DNA from: Faecalicatena contorta
Lineage (GTDB): Bacteria > Bacillota > Clostridia > Lachnospirales > Lachnospiraceae
Assembly: GCF_039521745.1 (NCBI RefSeq)
Contig: NZ_BAAACT010000066.1
Reading direction: 5' to 3' (one strand)
DNA: 64,000 nucleotides
The notes beneath the pieces are model-generated. The model ran no database searches, was not told the DNA's origin, and saw nothing but the letters and a program-made list of their open reading frames with translations. The translations under genes were made by a program, and so were the position numbers. Of this stretch, positions 33,081-41,580 are shown in pieces. Numbering within the stretch: position 1 is the stretch's first letter; every line of letters begins with the position of its first letter.

Positions 33081-33596
33081 CTAGGCGTTCTTACCACAGC
33101 ACTTTTTATATTTCTTGCCGCTGCCGCATGGGCATGGATCATTTCTTCCAATCTTCTTTTCCTTACGGACAGTTCCTGACTGTTTCTGTTCGCGGAACAG
33201 ACGCTTTTTGGACTCCTCATCAAAGATCTTGTCCCACTGGGGAAGCTCGTACAGCCACTCTGCCTTTGCATCCACCATGTTCTTGTATAACTTTTCCTTA
33301 TCAAAAGCCAGGCTGACTTCTGTTGTTTCTGTCATCGTCTCAATCGGATTCGGTACCTTCAGGCTGTCATTGATGCCGTCCAGAAATCCAACCATCGTCA
33401 TAACGTCCTGTCCATATTTTGCAGCCAGCTCTTCGACGGTTCCCTTTACTTCCTCATCCGGTGTCTCCAGAAGCTGTTCATAAATTCCCTTTTCAATATC
33501 AAAATAGCCGCCCCAGAACTCTTCCAGCTGGTTTTTTGTCAGCTCCTTGTTATAGGCTATATCCCGCCATTGATCCAGTAAACTTTTTTCACTCAT
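33081..33596 (-). CDS. SEC-C metal-binding motif protein
   Basis: The 171-residue protein ends in a textbook SEC-C zinc motif, GRNDPCPCGSGKKYKKCCG, as found at the C-terminus of SecA, where it binds zinc and contacts SecB and ribosomes. The N-terminal 130 residues are helical and charged (LAAKYGQDVMTMVGFLDGIN) with no recognised domain. AAAGGAG lies 9 bases upstream of the ATG. Function is unknown; a role in ribosome or protein-export contact is conjecture. Confidence 0.9.
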   Translation of the reverse strand: MSEKSLLDQWRDIAYNKELTKNQLEEFWGGYFDIEKGIYEQLLETPDEEVKGTVEELAAKYGQDVMTMVGFLDGINDSLKVPNPIETMTETTEVSLAFDKEKLYKNMVDAKAEWLYELPQWDKIFDEESKKRLFREQKQSGTVRKEKKIGRNDPCPCGSGKKYKKCCGKNA

Positions 33597-33859
33597 TGTA
33601 TATAACTCCTTTTTTCAAAATTTCGCTCGTGTCCCCATTATATAACAAAATTTACGGTTAGTAAAGAATTTATGGTCAATCCTCTGCTGCAGGATTCCAA
33701 TTATGTAATAGTTCGGGCAGGCCAGAACTGTTCCCCAATTGTCCCCTGTACGGTAAAACAAAATACGGGACATTCCGGGCAGATACGCCTGCCTGAACAT
33801 CCCGTTTCACATTTCACATTGATGCTTTTCACAAAAAGCGCCAACTGCCGAAATCTTAT
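33597..33859. other. Intergenic region with one imperfect hairpin
   Basis: No gene is supported between the divergent SEC-C gene and the small membrane protein gene. An imperfect inverted repeat with ACGGGA and TCCCGT ends and a GGCAG/CTGCC inner stem spans about 33760-33804. A 61-codon minus frame here has no ribosome binding site. Confidence 0.4.
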
Positions 33860-33888
33860 TTGAAATACGTCTTTGTTTCGCTTATAAT
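33860..33888 (+). promoter_or_regulatory. Promoter of the small membrane protein gene
   Basis: TTGAAA (33860-33865), 17 bases, TATAAT (33883-33888). Confidence 0.65.
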
Positions 33889-33925
33889 AAAACTATCTTA
33901 TTATGTATGATAGAAAGGATTTATA

Positions 33926-34150
33926 ATGAAAAAATCGAAACGTATTTTAGCACTGATCGGTGCCGTTCTTCTCCTATGTCTGTATGGCAGTACTTTGATT
34001 TTTGCTTTTGTTGACCGTTTGGCATCCTCGGGCCTGCTGAAAGCTTCCATTGCTGCTACGATATTACTGCCTGTTCTGCTGTATGCCTACACTTTAGTTT
34101 ATCGTTTATCCCAAAAGAAAAAACCGGATGACTCAGATGAGGATCAATAG
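33926..34150 (+). CDS. Small two-helix membrane protein
   Basis: The 74-residue product has two hydrophobic segments (residues 7-29 and 40-60) and a charged C-terminus KKKPDDSDEDQ, so it is an inner-membrane hairpin with both ends probably cytoplasmic. No family recognised. GAAAGGA precedes the ATG and a good promoter lies upstream. It is convergent with the next small gene, only 4 bases away. Confidence 0.75.
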   Translation: MKKSKRILALIGAVLLLCLYGSTLIFAFVDRLASSGLLKASIAATILLPVLLYAYTLVYRLSQKKKPDDSDEDQ

Positions 34151-34154
34151 TCCT

Positions 34155-34316
34155 CTACACGAATAATGTTGCAATTTCCAGGGCAGCGCTCCATTCTGCT
34201 GCTCTTCTTTTTTGCGGTTCTTTCATGAATTCTGTTCTTCTTTTTTCTTGTCTTCTCTCCAGGTATTCTTCCATCGAAATTATCTCTTGAGTTCTTTCAT
34301 TGTTGCTCTGACGCAT
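34155..34316 (-). CDS. Small basic protein of unknown function
   Basis: The 53-residue product is highly charged and helical (MEEYLERRQEKRRTEFMKEP) with no recognised domain. The start at ATG 34316, 7 bases after AGGAGG, is well supported; 48 upstream codons of the open frame are not. It is convergent with the small membrane protein gene. Confidence 0.6.
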   Translation of the reverse strand: MRQSNNERTQEIISMEEYLERRQEKRRTEFMKEPQKRRAAEWSAALEIATLFV

Positions 34317-34522
34317 AAAAATACCTCCTTTTCTTATAAGCCTCAGCCTTATTATTATATGTATACTCACCCGTAAATATGCCAAATAATGTAATCCGGG
34401 GCTTGCTTCAGAACGAATTTCTGCGGCTGCTTTTCCGGTATACATCACCCCTTTTGGCATATGTATATTCTACTGTGCAAATGTGACAGAGTTATGGCAG
34501 AAATATAAAGATTTTATTATCT

Positions 34523-34640
34523 GCTTGTACGCTTTGGCGACGCCGCGATGCCGCTTTGCGGCTATATCCCTTATCGCGGCGTATGCATCCCCCGGAGGTT
34601 TTTTATGATATAGAAAATTCCAAAGGAATTACCTATACCT
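34523..34640. repeat. Dispersed intergenic repeat, family B copy 2
   Basis: Same orientation as copy 1 (23981-24099). It keeps the GGAGG-N6-ATGATATAG segment exactly in position, but its terminal hairpin has decayed (GAAAATTC against GGAATTACC). It lies between a small gene and the purA terminator. Confidence 0.8.
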
Positions 34641-34679
34641 AAAAAACAGCAGGATTTTAAAAAATAAAATCCTGCTGCA
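34641..34679 (-). terminator. purA terminator
   Basis: On the minus strand CAGCAGGATTTT pairs with AAAATCCTGCTG, followed by six T. It lies 4 bases past the purA stop. Confidence 0.9.
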
Positions 34680-34682
34680 CTG

Positions 34683-35972
34683 CTACTTTGATATTATATT
34701 ACGGTAAATGATGTCTTCTCTGCCCGGGCCATTGCTGATCAGAGTGATCGGATAGCCAATCTCTTTCTCAATAAACTCAATGTAATTTCGGCAATTTTCC
34801 GGAAGTTCTTCATATAATTTAATTCCGCGGATATCCGTTTTCCACCCTGGCAGTGTCTTAAGCACCGGTTTTGCCTTTTCAAGCAGATGGGTTACCGGAA
34901 AATCTTTTGTAACCTCACCGTTGATCTCATACCCCACACAGACTGGAATCTCATCCAGATAACCCAGGACATCCAGTACGGTAAAGGCCACATCTGTTGT
35001 TCCCTGCAGCCTGCAGCCATATTTGGAGGCAACGCAGTCAAACCAGCCCATACGTCTCGGACGTCCTGTGGTTGCACCATATTCACCGCCGTCACCGCCG
35101 CGCCGTCTCAGCTCATCTGCCTCATCTCCAAAAATCTCGCTGACAAATGCACCCGCTCCGACTGCGCTGGAATAAGCCTTGCATACCGTGATAATCTGTT
35201 TGATCTCATAGGGCGGAATACCTGCCCCTATGGCGCCAAACGCCGCCAGCGTGGAAGAGGAAGTAACCATTGGGTAGATGCCGTGGTCAGGATCTTTGAG
35301 TGATCCCAGCTGTCCTTCCAGCAGTATATTTTTCCCATCTTTCATAGCGTTGTAAAGATACAGAGAGACATCGCACACATAAGGCTCAATCATCTCTTTA
35401 TATTCTTTCAGTTCCTTATATATATCAGCAGGATTGATCTGTGGTTTGTGGTATAAGTGCTCCAGCAGAACATTCTTTTGTTCCGCCACACGCTCAACCT
35501 TCTCTCTGAGCAGTTCATCATCAAACAACTCACTTACCTGAAAGCCGATTTTAGCATATTTGTCAGAATAAAACGGCGCAATCCCCGACTTTGTGGAGCC
35601 AAACGATTTCCCGCCAAGCCTCTCCTCCTCATATGAATCGAAGTTTTTGTGATAGGACATAATAATCTGAGCTCTGTCGGACACAAGAATCTTCGGCTTC
35701 GGAACCCCCTGGTCTACAATTGACTGGATTTCCTTAAACAGTACTGGAATATCCAGTGCCACACCATTGCCGATGATACTGGTTGTATGTTTATAAAATA
35801 CTCCGGAAGGCAGCGTATGCAGTGCAAATTTCCCATAATCATTTATGATCGTATGGCCTGCATTTGCTCCTCCCTGAAAACGGACAATGATATCGGATTC
35901 TTTACCAAGCATGTCTGTAATCTTGCCTTTTCCTTCATCACCCCAGTTAGCACCTACTACTGCTTTTACCAT
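34683..35972 (-). CDS. purA: Adenylosuccinate synthetase
   Basis: PurA condenses IMP and aspartate with GTP hydrolysis, the first step from IMP to AMP. The 429-residue product has the P-loop-like GANWGDEGKGKITD at the N-terminus, the catalytic FQGGANAGHTI, and GATTGRPRRMGWFD, as well as the standard length. It is monocistronic with a strong terminator. GGAGGG lies before the ATG. The start at 35972 matches the conserved N-terminus. Confidence 0.98.
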   Translation of the reverse strand: MVKAVVGANWGDEGKGKITDMLGKESDIIVRFQGGANAGHTIINDYGKFALHTLPSGVFYKHTTSIIGNGVALDIPVLFKEIQSIVDQGVPKPKILVSDRAQIIMSYHKNFDSYEEERLGGKSFGSTKSGIAPFYSDKYAKIGFQVSELFDDELLREKVERVAEQKNVLLEHLYHKPQINPADIYKELKEYKEMIEPYVCDVSLYLYNAMKDGKNILLEGQLGSLKDPDHGIYPMVTSSSTLAAFGAIGAGIPPYEIKQIITVCKAYSSAVGAGAFVSEIFGDEADELRRRGGDGGEYGATTGRPRRMGWFDCVASKYGCRLQGTTDVAFTVLDVLGYLDEIPVCVGYEINGEVTKDFPVTHLLEKAKPVLKTLPGWKTDIRGIKLYEELPENCRNYIEFIEKEIGYPITLISNGPGREDIIYRNIISK

Positions 35973-36088
35973 GTCAAACCCTCCTGTGTGTATTATTACT
36001 TATAAGTTACCATTAGCAGTTCTTATAAATGAACCACCTAATGAATTATACTATATTTTTCCCAATATGTAAATTATTATTTTACCAA

Positions 36089-36126
36089 AAAAGGACAGCT
36101 CCTTTTGCATAGGGGGCTGTCCCTTT
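36089..36126 (-). terminator. Terminator of the cardiolipin synthase gene
   Basis: AAAGGGACAGC pairs with GCTGTCCTTTT; T-runs flank it on both strands, so it can act bidirectionally. It lies 17 bases past the stop at 36143. Confidence 0.85.
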
Positions 36127-36142
36127 TTGATCAGGTAATGCT

Positions 36143-37702
36143 TTACATTAGTGGCGCAATCAGCCGGAGTACTCTTCCGCAAATGGCCATAAGCGGGCTG
36201 ATCTTTTTCAAGTCCGCTATGGAAATTCTCTGGCATTTTTCCAGAGTTTTCTGGAAATCTGACTCTATCTCTCTGACAACCGGATTGTTGTAAATAAAGA
36301 CGCCGCACTCAAAATGCAGATACAGGCTACGGTAATCCAGGTTGATGGTCCCCACGGCTGCCGTGTCGTTATCTGAGACAAATATCTTTGCATGTACAAA
36401 ACCGGGAGTGAATTCATAGATTTGAACGCCTGCTTCTATCAATTCCCGGTAATACGTCTTGGCAACTGCAAAGGCATACCATTTGTCAGGAATATGCGGC
36501 ATAATTATGCATACCTCTATCCCGCTCTTGGCCGCTCTTGTCAATGTATCGAGCATTTCATTGTCCAGAATCAGGTATGGGGTCATGATATGGACGTATT
36601 TTTTAGCATGATTCAGAATATGGAAATAAACTTCTTCCCCCACATCTTCGTTGTCATAGGGACTGTCTCCGTATGGAATCATGAAGCCAAGTTCGCGGTG
36701 CAGTTCGGCCGACATGGGTGTTACATAGCGTTTATACTGATCCGGCTTTAGTTCGGTCACATTCCACATCTGAAGAAACAGCATGGTCAGGCTCTGCACT
36801 GCATCCCCCTCCAGCATGACCGCAGTGTCCTTCCAATACCCGAAACGCACTTTCCGGTTGATATACTCATCTCCCAGATTGATGCCTCCCGTAAAACCGA
36901 TTTTTCCATCTATAACACATATCTTCCGGTGATCCCTGTTATTCTGCGTGGTAGACAGCACCGGACGTATGGGGCTGAACATTTTGCATTGGATGCCATA
37001 CTTTCTTATCGTTTTAGGATAATTATAAGGAAGAAGGGAAATACTGCACATTCCATCATACATAAAACGTACTTCTACGCCCTCCTGCACTTTGCGCTTC
37101 AGAATATCGAGTATAGAATCCCACATATATCCCTCTTCTACAATAAAGTATTCCAAAAAGATGAATTTTTCCGCCTCCTCCAGACGCTCTAATAAAACAG
37201 GAAACTTTTCTTCCCCGCATGCAAAATAAGTTGCCTTTGTATTTCTGTATGTAGGAAACCCAAGCTGGTGTTTCATGTAGTGTGCCAGATTCGCATTGGC
37301 AGGCTTGCTCAGACGCAGGTCATCTATGATCTCCTGTTTTTGTTCCATATACTGCCACGTATCCAGTTTCAGCCTGCCGAGGCGTTTTCCAATATATCTG
37401 GTACCCAGCTGGGACTTGACATAAAGATAGAACAGACATCCGAATACCGGAAAAATCAGGATCAAAAGCACCCAAGTCATATTGAATGCCGGATTACCTC
37501 TCTGGTTGATAATATATATAACAATTACGGCGCCCAGAATATTCATGGCACTGTATACGTAAACAACATAATCTCTTAGATACGTTGCTATCCCAAGCAT
37601 CAGCAAAAATTGTACCACTACGAGCAGCAGGATCAACGCCGTCCGGCTGAATACAATACTGAGTGCGCCTTTCTTCGCCTTTTTTGCAGTTTTATTTTCC
37701 AT
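36143..37702 (-). CDS. cls: Cardiolipin synthase
   Basis: The 519-residue membrane enzyme has two N-terminal helices and two phospholipase-D HKD motifs: HRKICVIDGKIGFTGG (about residue 240) and HAKIFVSDNDTAAVGT (about residue 440). It condenses two phosphatidylglycerol molecules to cardiolipin and glycerol. It is monocistronic, with its promoter region divergent from the small gene at 37883. The length is typical for bacterial ClsA. Confidence 0.95.
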   Translation of the reverse strand: MENKTAKKAKKGALSIVFSRTALILLLVVVQFLLMLGIATYLRDYVVYVYSAMNILGAVIVIYIINQRGNPAFNMTWVLLILIFPVFGCLFYLYVKSQLGTRYIGKRLGRLKLDTWQYMEQKQEIIDDLRLSKPANANLAHYMKHQLGFPTYRNTKATYFACGEEKFPVLLERLEEAEKFIFLEYFIVEEGYMWDSILDILKRKVQEGVEVRFMYDGMCSISLLPYNYPKTIRKYGIQCKMFSPIRPVLSTTQNNRDHRKICVIDGKIGFTGGINLGDEYINRKVRFGYWKDTAVMLEGDAVQSLTMLFLQMWNVTELKPDQYKRYVTPMSAELHRELGFMIPYGDSPYDNEDVGEEVYFHILNHAKKYVHIMTPYLILDNEMLDTLTRAAKSGIEVCIIMPHIPDKWYAFAVAKTYYRELIEAGVQIYEFTPGFVHAKIFVSDNDTAAVGTINLDYRSLYLHFECGVFIYNNPVVREIESDFQKTLEKCQRISIADLKKISPLMAICGRVLRLIAPLM

Positions 37703-37808
37703 AATCCCTCACACACTCCTCAGTTGGCTTATACTTTAACAGTTTAACACATTCTGCAGGCAAATAGTAACCTGCAGTTTATTTTTGAGCACAATTTTGA
37801 GTACATTG

Positions 37809-37837
37809 TTGTAATTGCGTCCAAAAAGTATTACAAT
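37809..37837 (+). promoter_or_regulatory. Probable promoter of the small acidic membrane protein gene
   Basis: TTGTAA (37809-37814), 17 bases, TACAAT (37832-37837). Confidence 0.5.
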
Positions 37838-37882
37838 AGAAAATGAGTTTAGTTATTATCCCATAGAAAGGAGACTTATACA

Positions 37883-38170
37883 TTGAAAAAGTTTTTAAAA
37901 TGGTTCATAAGTCTTGCAGCTATTGGTTCTGCAATTGGCCTTATCATAGCTTATTTCTGTAAGGGCAGATGCTGTGATGGTAGCTGTGATGACAGCCAGG
38001 ATGATACAGAAGAGGATGATTTTGACTTGGACAGCGATCTGGAGCCCGTTCCTGACAGGGAATATGTTCCGCTGAACAGAACATCTGATGCTGCTTCCGA
38101 CAATAAATCGGAAGGAACTGACAAGGAAGAAAAAGGATCTGCCGAAGCTCCTGTCGAAGAAAAAAAATAG
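37883..38170 (+). CDS. Small membrane-anchored acidic protein, TTG start
   Basis: The 95-residue product has one N-terminal helix (residues 8-27), a cysteine cluster CKGRCCDGSC and a long acidic, low-complexity tail. No family is recognised. Translation starts at TTG 37883, 9 bases after AAAGGAG. It is divergent from cls and convergent with the MocR regulator. Confidence 0.75.
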   Translation: MKKFLKWFISLAAIGSAIGLIIAYFCKGRCCDGSCDDSQDDTEEDDFDLDSDLEPVPDREYVPLNRTSDAASDNKSEGTDKEEKGSAEAPVEEKK

Positions 38171-38215
38171 ATTTAATATCTCACGGAACCTGGACTATTG
38201 TCGCAGGTTCTTTTT

Positions 38216-39613
38216 CTATTTCCATGCCTCATCCAGTATCCTGACCGCTTCCTGTATCTTTTCCTCATTCATATTGGCATAGCCCAGCAGGATGGTCGCC
38301 TGTTTTCCCACCTGCGGTTCTATATAATATTCCGTCAGCCCGTAAACCCTGACGCCCTTTTGAGCTGCCCGAGCTGTCAGCTCATCTTCTGCCATATGAT
38401 TATGAAAATGAAGCAGAAGGTGCACGCCGGCATTTTCCCCGGATATTACGCAGCGGTCCTGGAGGCTTTTCAGGCATCCTAAAAGCGTGTCATGTCTGCT
38501 CTTATACAAGGCCCTTGTTTTATTCAGATGCCGCTCGTAGTAACCCTCTTCGATAAATTTTTGCAGAATGAGCTGATCTACCTTGGAAACGGTAGAATTT
38601 AAGAAACTGCTTTTTTCCTGATACAAAACCAGCAGGGATTTGGGAAGCACCATGTAGCTCATTCGGATTGCGGGGGCAATGGATTTTGAAAAGGTGCCCA
38701 TATATATTACCTTATCACAGCTGTCATATCCCTGCAGTGCCGGGATCGGCTTACCCTTATAGCGGAATTCACTGTCATAATCGTCCTCTATGATATAGCG
38801 CCCTTCCTGCTCATTCGCCCATTTCAGAAGCGCCAGCCTTCGTTTAATCGGCATGACGATACCAAGGGGATACTGATGGGAAGGCATGACAAAAGCTATG
38901 TCTGCGTTAGATTCCGTCAATTTCGTGATGTCCATTCCCCTGGAATCCATGTCGACTGTACAGACCTCATAGGAAAGGTTTTTAAACAGCCGGTATGCCT
39001 GCTTATAAGTGGGATTTTCCAGCGCCACCTTGTGTTCATGGCCAATGACCGTCGTGAGAAGCATAAGCAGATAGTCATTTCCTGCCCCTACGATAATCTG
39101 CTCTGGCTGGCAGTTCACGCCCCTTGCCTGATGCAGATAGTCACAGATTGCTTCCCGAAGGCCATATTCCCCCTGCGGCTCACCAAGACGGAACATCTCC
39201 GCCCGGTCATCCATCAGGCAGTCCCTGGACAGCTTCCTCCAGGCATTATAAGGAAAGCTGTTCAGATCAACGCCGTTTGGGGTAAAGTCATACGAATACC
39301 GCTTTTCTTCACGTACGGAACCTCCCGGGATCCTCTTTGGGCTCTGCTTCAACTGATATAATTCCTCAATCTGCGCCACAAAAAAGCCCCGGTACGGTTC
39401 CGATTCTACATACCCTTCCGAGAGAAGCTGTTCGTATGCCAGTTCTACCGTGCTCCGGCTTACTTCCAGATAACGGCTCAGGGAACGGGTGGACGGAAGC
39501 TTTTCCCCGCTTTGGATCCGGCCGCTCTGGATGTCGTTTTTTATATAGCTGTAAATCTGCTCGTACAGCGGTATATTCGATTTACTCTGAAGATTTATTG
39601 TTAATTCGTTCAT
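38216..39613 (-). CDS. MocR/PdxR-type GntR-aminotransferase regulator
   Basis: The 465-residue protein joins an N-terminal GntR winged helix (LPSTRSLSRYLEVSRSTVEL) to a fold-type I aminotransferase-like domain with the PLP lysine in MGTFSKSIAPAIRMSYM and IIEDDYDSEFRYKG. MocR proteins sense PLP or amino compounds and regulate vitamin B6, GABA or similar genes. The start ATG 39613 is 6 bases after GGAGG; 15 upstream codons are not supported. No pdxST or obvious target gene is adjacent. Confidence 0.92.
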   Translation of the reverse strand: MNELTINLQSKSNIPLYEQIYSYIKNDIQSGRIQSGEKLPSTRSLSRYLEVSRSTVELAYEQLLSEGYVESEPYRGFFVAQIEELYQLKQSPKRIPGGSVREEKRYSYDFTPNGVDLNSFPYNAWRKLSRDCLMDDRAEMFRLGEPQGEYGLREAICDYLHQARGVNCQPEQIIVGAGNDYLLMLLTTVIGHEHKVALENPTYKQAYRLFKNLSYEVCTVDMDSRGMDITKLTESNADIAFVMPSHQYPLGIVMPIKRRLALLKWANEQEGRYIIEDDYDSEFRYKGKPIPALQGYDSCDKVIYMGTFSKSIAPAIRMSYMVLPKSLLVLYQEKSSFLNSTVSKVDQLILQKFIEEGYYERHLNKTRALYKSRHDTLLGCLKSLQDRCVISGENAGVHLLLHFHNHMAEDELTARAAQKGVRVYGLTEYYIEPQVGKQATILLGYANMNEEKIQEAVRILDEAWK

Positions 39614-39652
39614 ATCACGCCTCCAACACCGGGGCTTCCCGGAAATCCCAAT

Positions 39653-39690
39653 TGCCAAAGGGACAGGTCTGATAAATAGACCTGCCCCTT
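39653..39690. terminator. Hairpin downstream of glnS
   Basis: CCAAAGGGACAGGTCT pairs with AGACCTGCCCCTTT around a 7-base loop. It lies 7 bases past the glnS stop; no long T-run follows on the minus strand. Confidence 0.65.
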
Positions 39691-39696
39691 TCCTGT

Positions 39697-41364
39697 TTAT
39701 TTTGGTAATCTAAAAGAACTTTTCAGTGAAACTATACGATTGAATACCAGCGCTTCCGGCTTGGAATCTTTTGCATCTATGCAGTAATACCCGTTTCTGA
39801 CAAACTGGAAGCTGTCATAAGGTGCAGCATCTTCAAAACTTGGTTCTACAAAACAGTTTTTCACGATAGTGAGAGAATTCGGATTCAGATTCAGTGAACC
39901 ATCTTCCTTATTATAAACGCCCTTTTCCTCGTCTACCAGATTCTCATATAACCTCACTTCGGCTTTCACGGCATAGGGAGCCGGAACCCAGTGGATCGTG
40001 CCCTTGACCTTCCTGCCTGTGAAGCCGCTTCCGCATTTTGTCTCCGGGTCATAGGTGCAGTGGACTTCCGTAATATTTCCGTTTTCGTCCTTCACAAAAC
40101 TCTCGCATTTTACAAAATAAGCGTGCATCAAGCGGACTTCATTGCCCGGGAACAGCCGGAAATACTTCTTAGGAGGTTCCTCCATAAAGTCATCTCTTTC
40201 AATATAAAGCTCTCTGCAGAAGGGAACCTTCCTGCTTCCAAGCTCCTCGTTTTCTAAATTATTTGCCACGTCCAGGTATTCAACCTGTCCTTCCGGGTAA
40301 TTGTCGATGATCAGCTTAATCGGATCCAGCACAGCCATCATACGCGGCCTTTTCATCTTTAGATCCTCACGGATACAGTATTCCAGCATCGCATAATCCA
40401 CAGAACTCTGGCTCTTGGATACCCCGCACATATCAATGAACATTTTAAGGGACTCCGGTGTAAATCCTCTTCTGCGCAGAGCCGCGATTGACACAAGACG
40501 CGGATCATCCCAGCCATCTACTATGCCGTCCTCCACAAGCTTCTTAATATACCGCTTGCCGGTCACCACATTTGTAAGGTACAGCTTTGCAAACTCAATC
40601 TGTCTCGGGGGCTGTTCAAACTCGCATTCCTCTACCACCCATTCATAGAGCGGGCGATGATCTTCAAACTCCAATGTACAGATAGAATGTGTGATTCCCT
40701 CGATCGCATCTTCCAGAGGATGCGCAAAATCGTACATCGGATAAATACACCATTTATCTCCTGTATTATGATGGCTCATACGGGCAACACGGTAAATAAT
40801 CGGGTCTCTCATATTTATATTCGGTGATGCCATATCGATCTTTGCACGAAGGACCTTCTCCCCATCCGCATACATGCCCTCCTTCATATTCTGGAAAAGT
40901 TCCAGATTCTCCTCCACCGTACGGTTCCTGTAAGGACTTTCCTTACCGGGTTCGGTCAGGGTTCCCCTGTATTCGCGGATCTCTTCCGGCGTAAGGTCAC
41001 AGACATAAGCCTTTCCTTTTTTAATCAGCTTTACCGCATACTCGTACATCTGTTCAAAATAATCGGATGCAAAATACAGATGATCCTTCCAGTCTGCCCC
41101 CAGCCACTTAATATCTTCCTTGATAGAATCCACAAATTCGACCTTCTCCTTTGTAGGGTTTGTGTCGTCAAAGCGCATATTGAACTGTCCGCCATATTCC
41201 TGCGCCAGTCCGTAATTTAAAAGAATAGACTTGGCATGTCCGATATGCAGGTAACCGTTTGGCTCCGGCGGGAATCTCGTACAGACATGGTCATACACAC
41301 CCTCGGCCAGATCCTTATCTATCTCCTGCTCAATAAAATTCTTTGAAACTGTCTCGTTTTCCAT
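39697..41364 (-). CDS. glnS: Glutaminyl-tRNA synthetase
   Basis: The 555-residue class Ic synthetase has the HIGH signature in PPEPNGYLHIGHAKSILLNY, the FDDTNP motif and the GlnRS-type C-terminal anticodon-binding beta barrels. It charges tRNA-Gln directly. The segment normally written as MSK-type (KMSKS equivalent) reads NVVTGKRYIKKL, a noticeable variant. The start is ATG 41364, 5 bases after GAGGAGG; 21 upstream codons are unsupported. No T-box is present, unlike thrS and cysE-cysS. Confidence 0.96.
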   Translation of the reverse strand: MENETVSKNFIEQEIDKDLAEGVYDHVCTRFPPEPNGYLHIGHAKSILLNYGLAQEYGGQFNMRFDDTNPTKEKVEFVDSIKEDIKWLGADWKDHLYFASDYFEQMYEYAVKLIKKGKAYVCDLTPEEIREYRGTLTEPGKESPYRNRTVEENLELFQNMKEGMYADGEKVLRAKIDMASPNINMRDPIIYRVARMSHHNTGDKWCIYPMYDFAHPLEDAIEGITHSICTLEFEDHRPLYEWVVEECEFEQPPRQIEFAKLYLTNVVTGKRYIKKLVEDGIVDGWDDPRLVSIAALRRRGFTPESLKMFIDMCGVSKSQSSVDYAMLEYCIREDLKMKRPRMMAVLDPIKLIIDNYPEGQVEYLDVANNLENEELGSRKVPFCRELYIERDDFMEEPPKKYFRLFPGNEVRLMHAYFVKCESFVKDENGNITEVHCTYDPETKCGSGFTGRKVKGTIHWVPAPYAVKAEVRLYENLVDEEKGVYNKEDGSLNLNPNSLTIVKNCFVEPSFEDAAPYDSFQFVRNGYYCIDAKDSKPEALVFNRIVSLKSSFRLPK

Positions 41365-41398
41365 AGTTTCCTCCTCAAGTAGTAACATTCTGCCAATT

Positions 41399-41427
41399 AT
41401 CTTACCATAAAATGTATACCGCGACAA
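41399..41427 (-). promoter_or_regulatory. Probable glnS promoter
   Basis: TTGTCG (41422-41427), 17 bases, TAAGAT (41399-41404) on the minus strand. Confidence 0.55.
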
Positions 41428-41449
41428 GGACTGCCGCCCAATATTTTCA

Positions 41450-41478
41450 TTTCACTTTCAACGGAAATATGATATACT
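41450..41478 (+). promoter_or_regulatory. Probable promoter of the third NSS transporter gene
   Basis: TTTCAC (41450-41455), 17 bases, TATACT (41473-41478). Transcription would start near 41485, just before the 64-bp palindrome. Confidence 0.5.
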
Positions 41479-41494
41479 GTTATGGTTTAAAGCG

Positions 41495-41558
41495 AAAAAG
41501 GAGTGCAAGGGGGTCAGACCCCTCTGCAGAGGGGTCTGACCCCCTTGCACTCCTTTTT
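41495..41558. repeat. Perfect 64-bp palindrome in the leader of the third NSS gene
   Basis: The sequence is its own reverse complement over 64 bases, centred on CTGCAG (41524-41529), with AAAAAGG and CCTTTTT ends. As RNA it is a near loop-free hairpin followed by TTTTT on either strand, so it is a potential bidirectional terminator. It lies between the probable promoter and the ribosome binding site of the transporter. Confidence 0.97.
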
Positions 41559-41580
41559 CAGATAATTTGGGAGGTTGTTT

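Noticed and set aside
33615..33800. 61-codon minus-strand frame between the SEC-C and small membrane protein genes
   Set aside because: No ribosome binding site, and it overlaps the SEC-C promoter region and an inverted repeat.
39337..39672. Plus-strand 111-codon frame antisense to the MocR regulator
   Set aside because: Shadow frame with no ribosome binding site and no protein-like composition.
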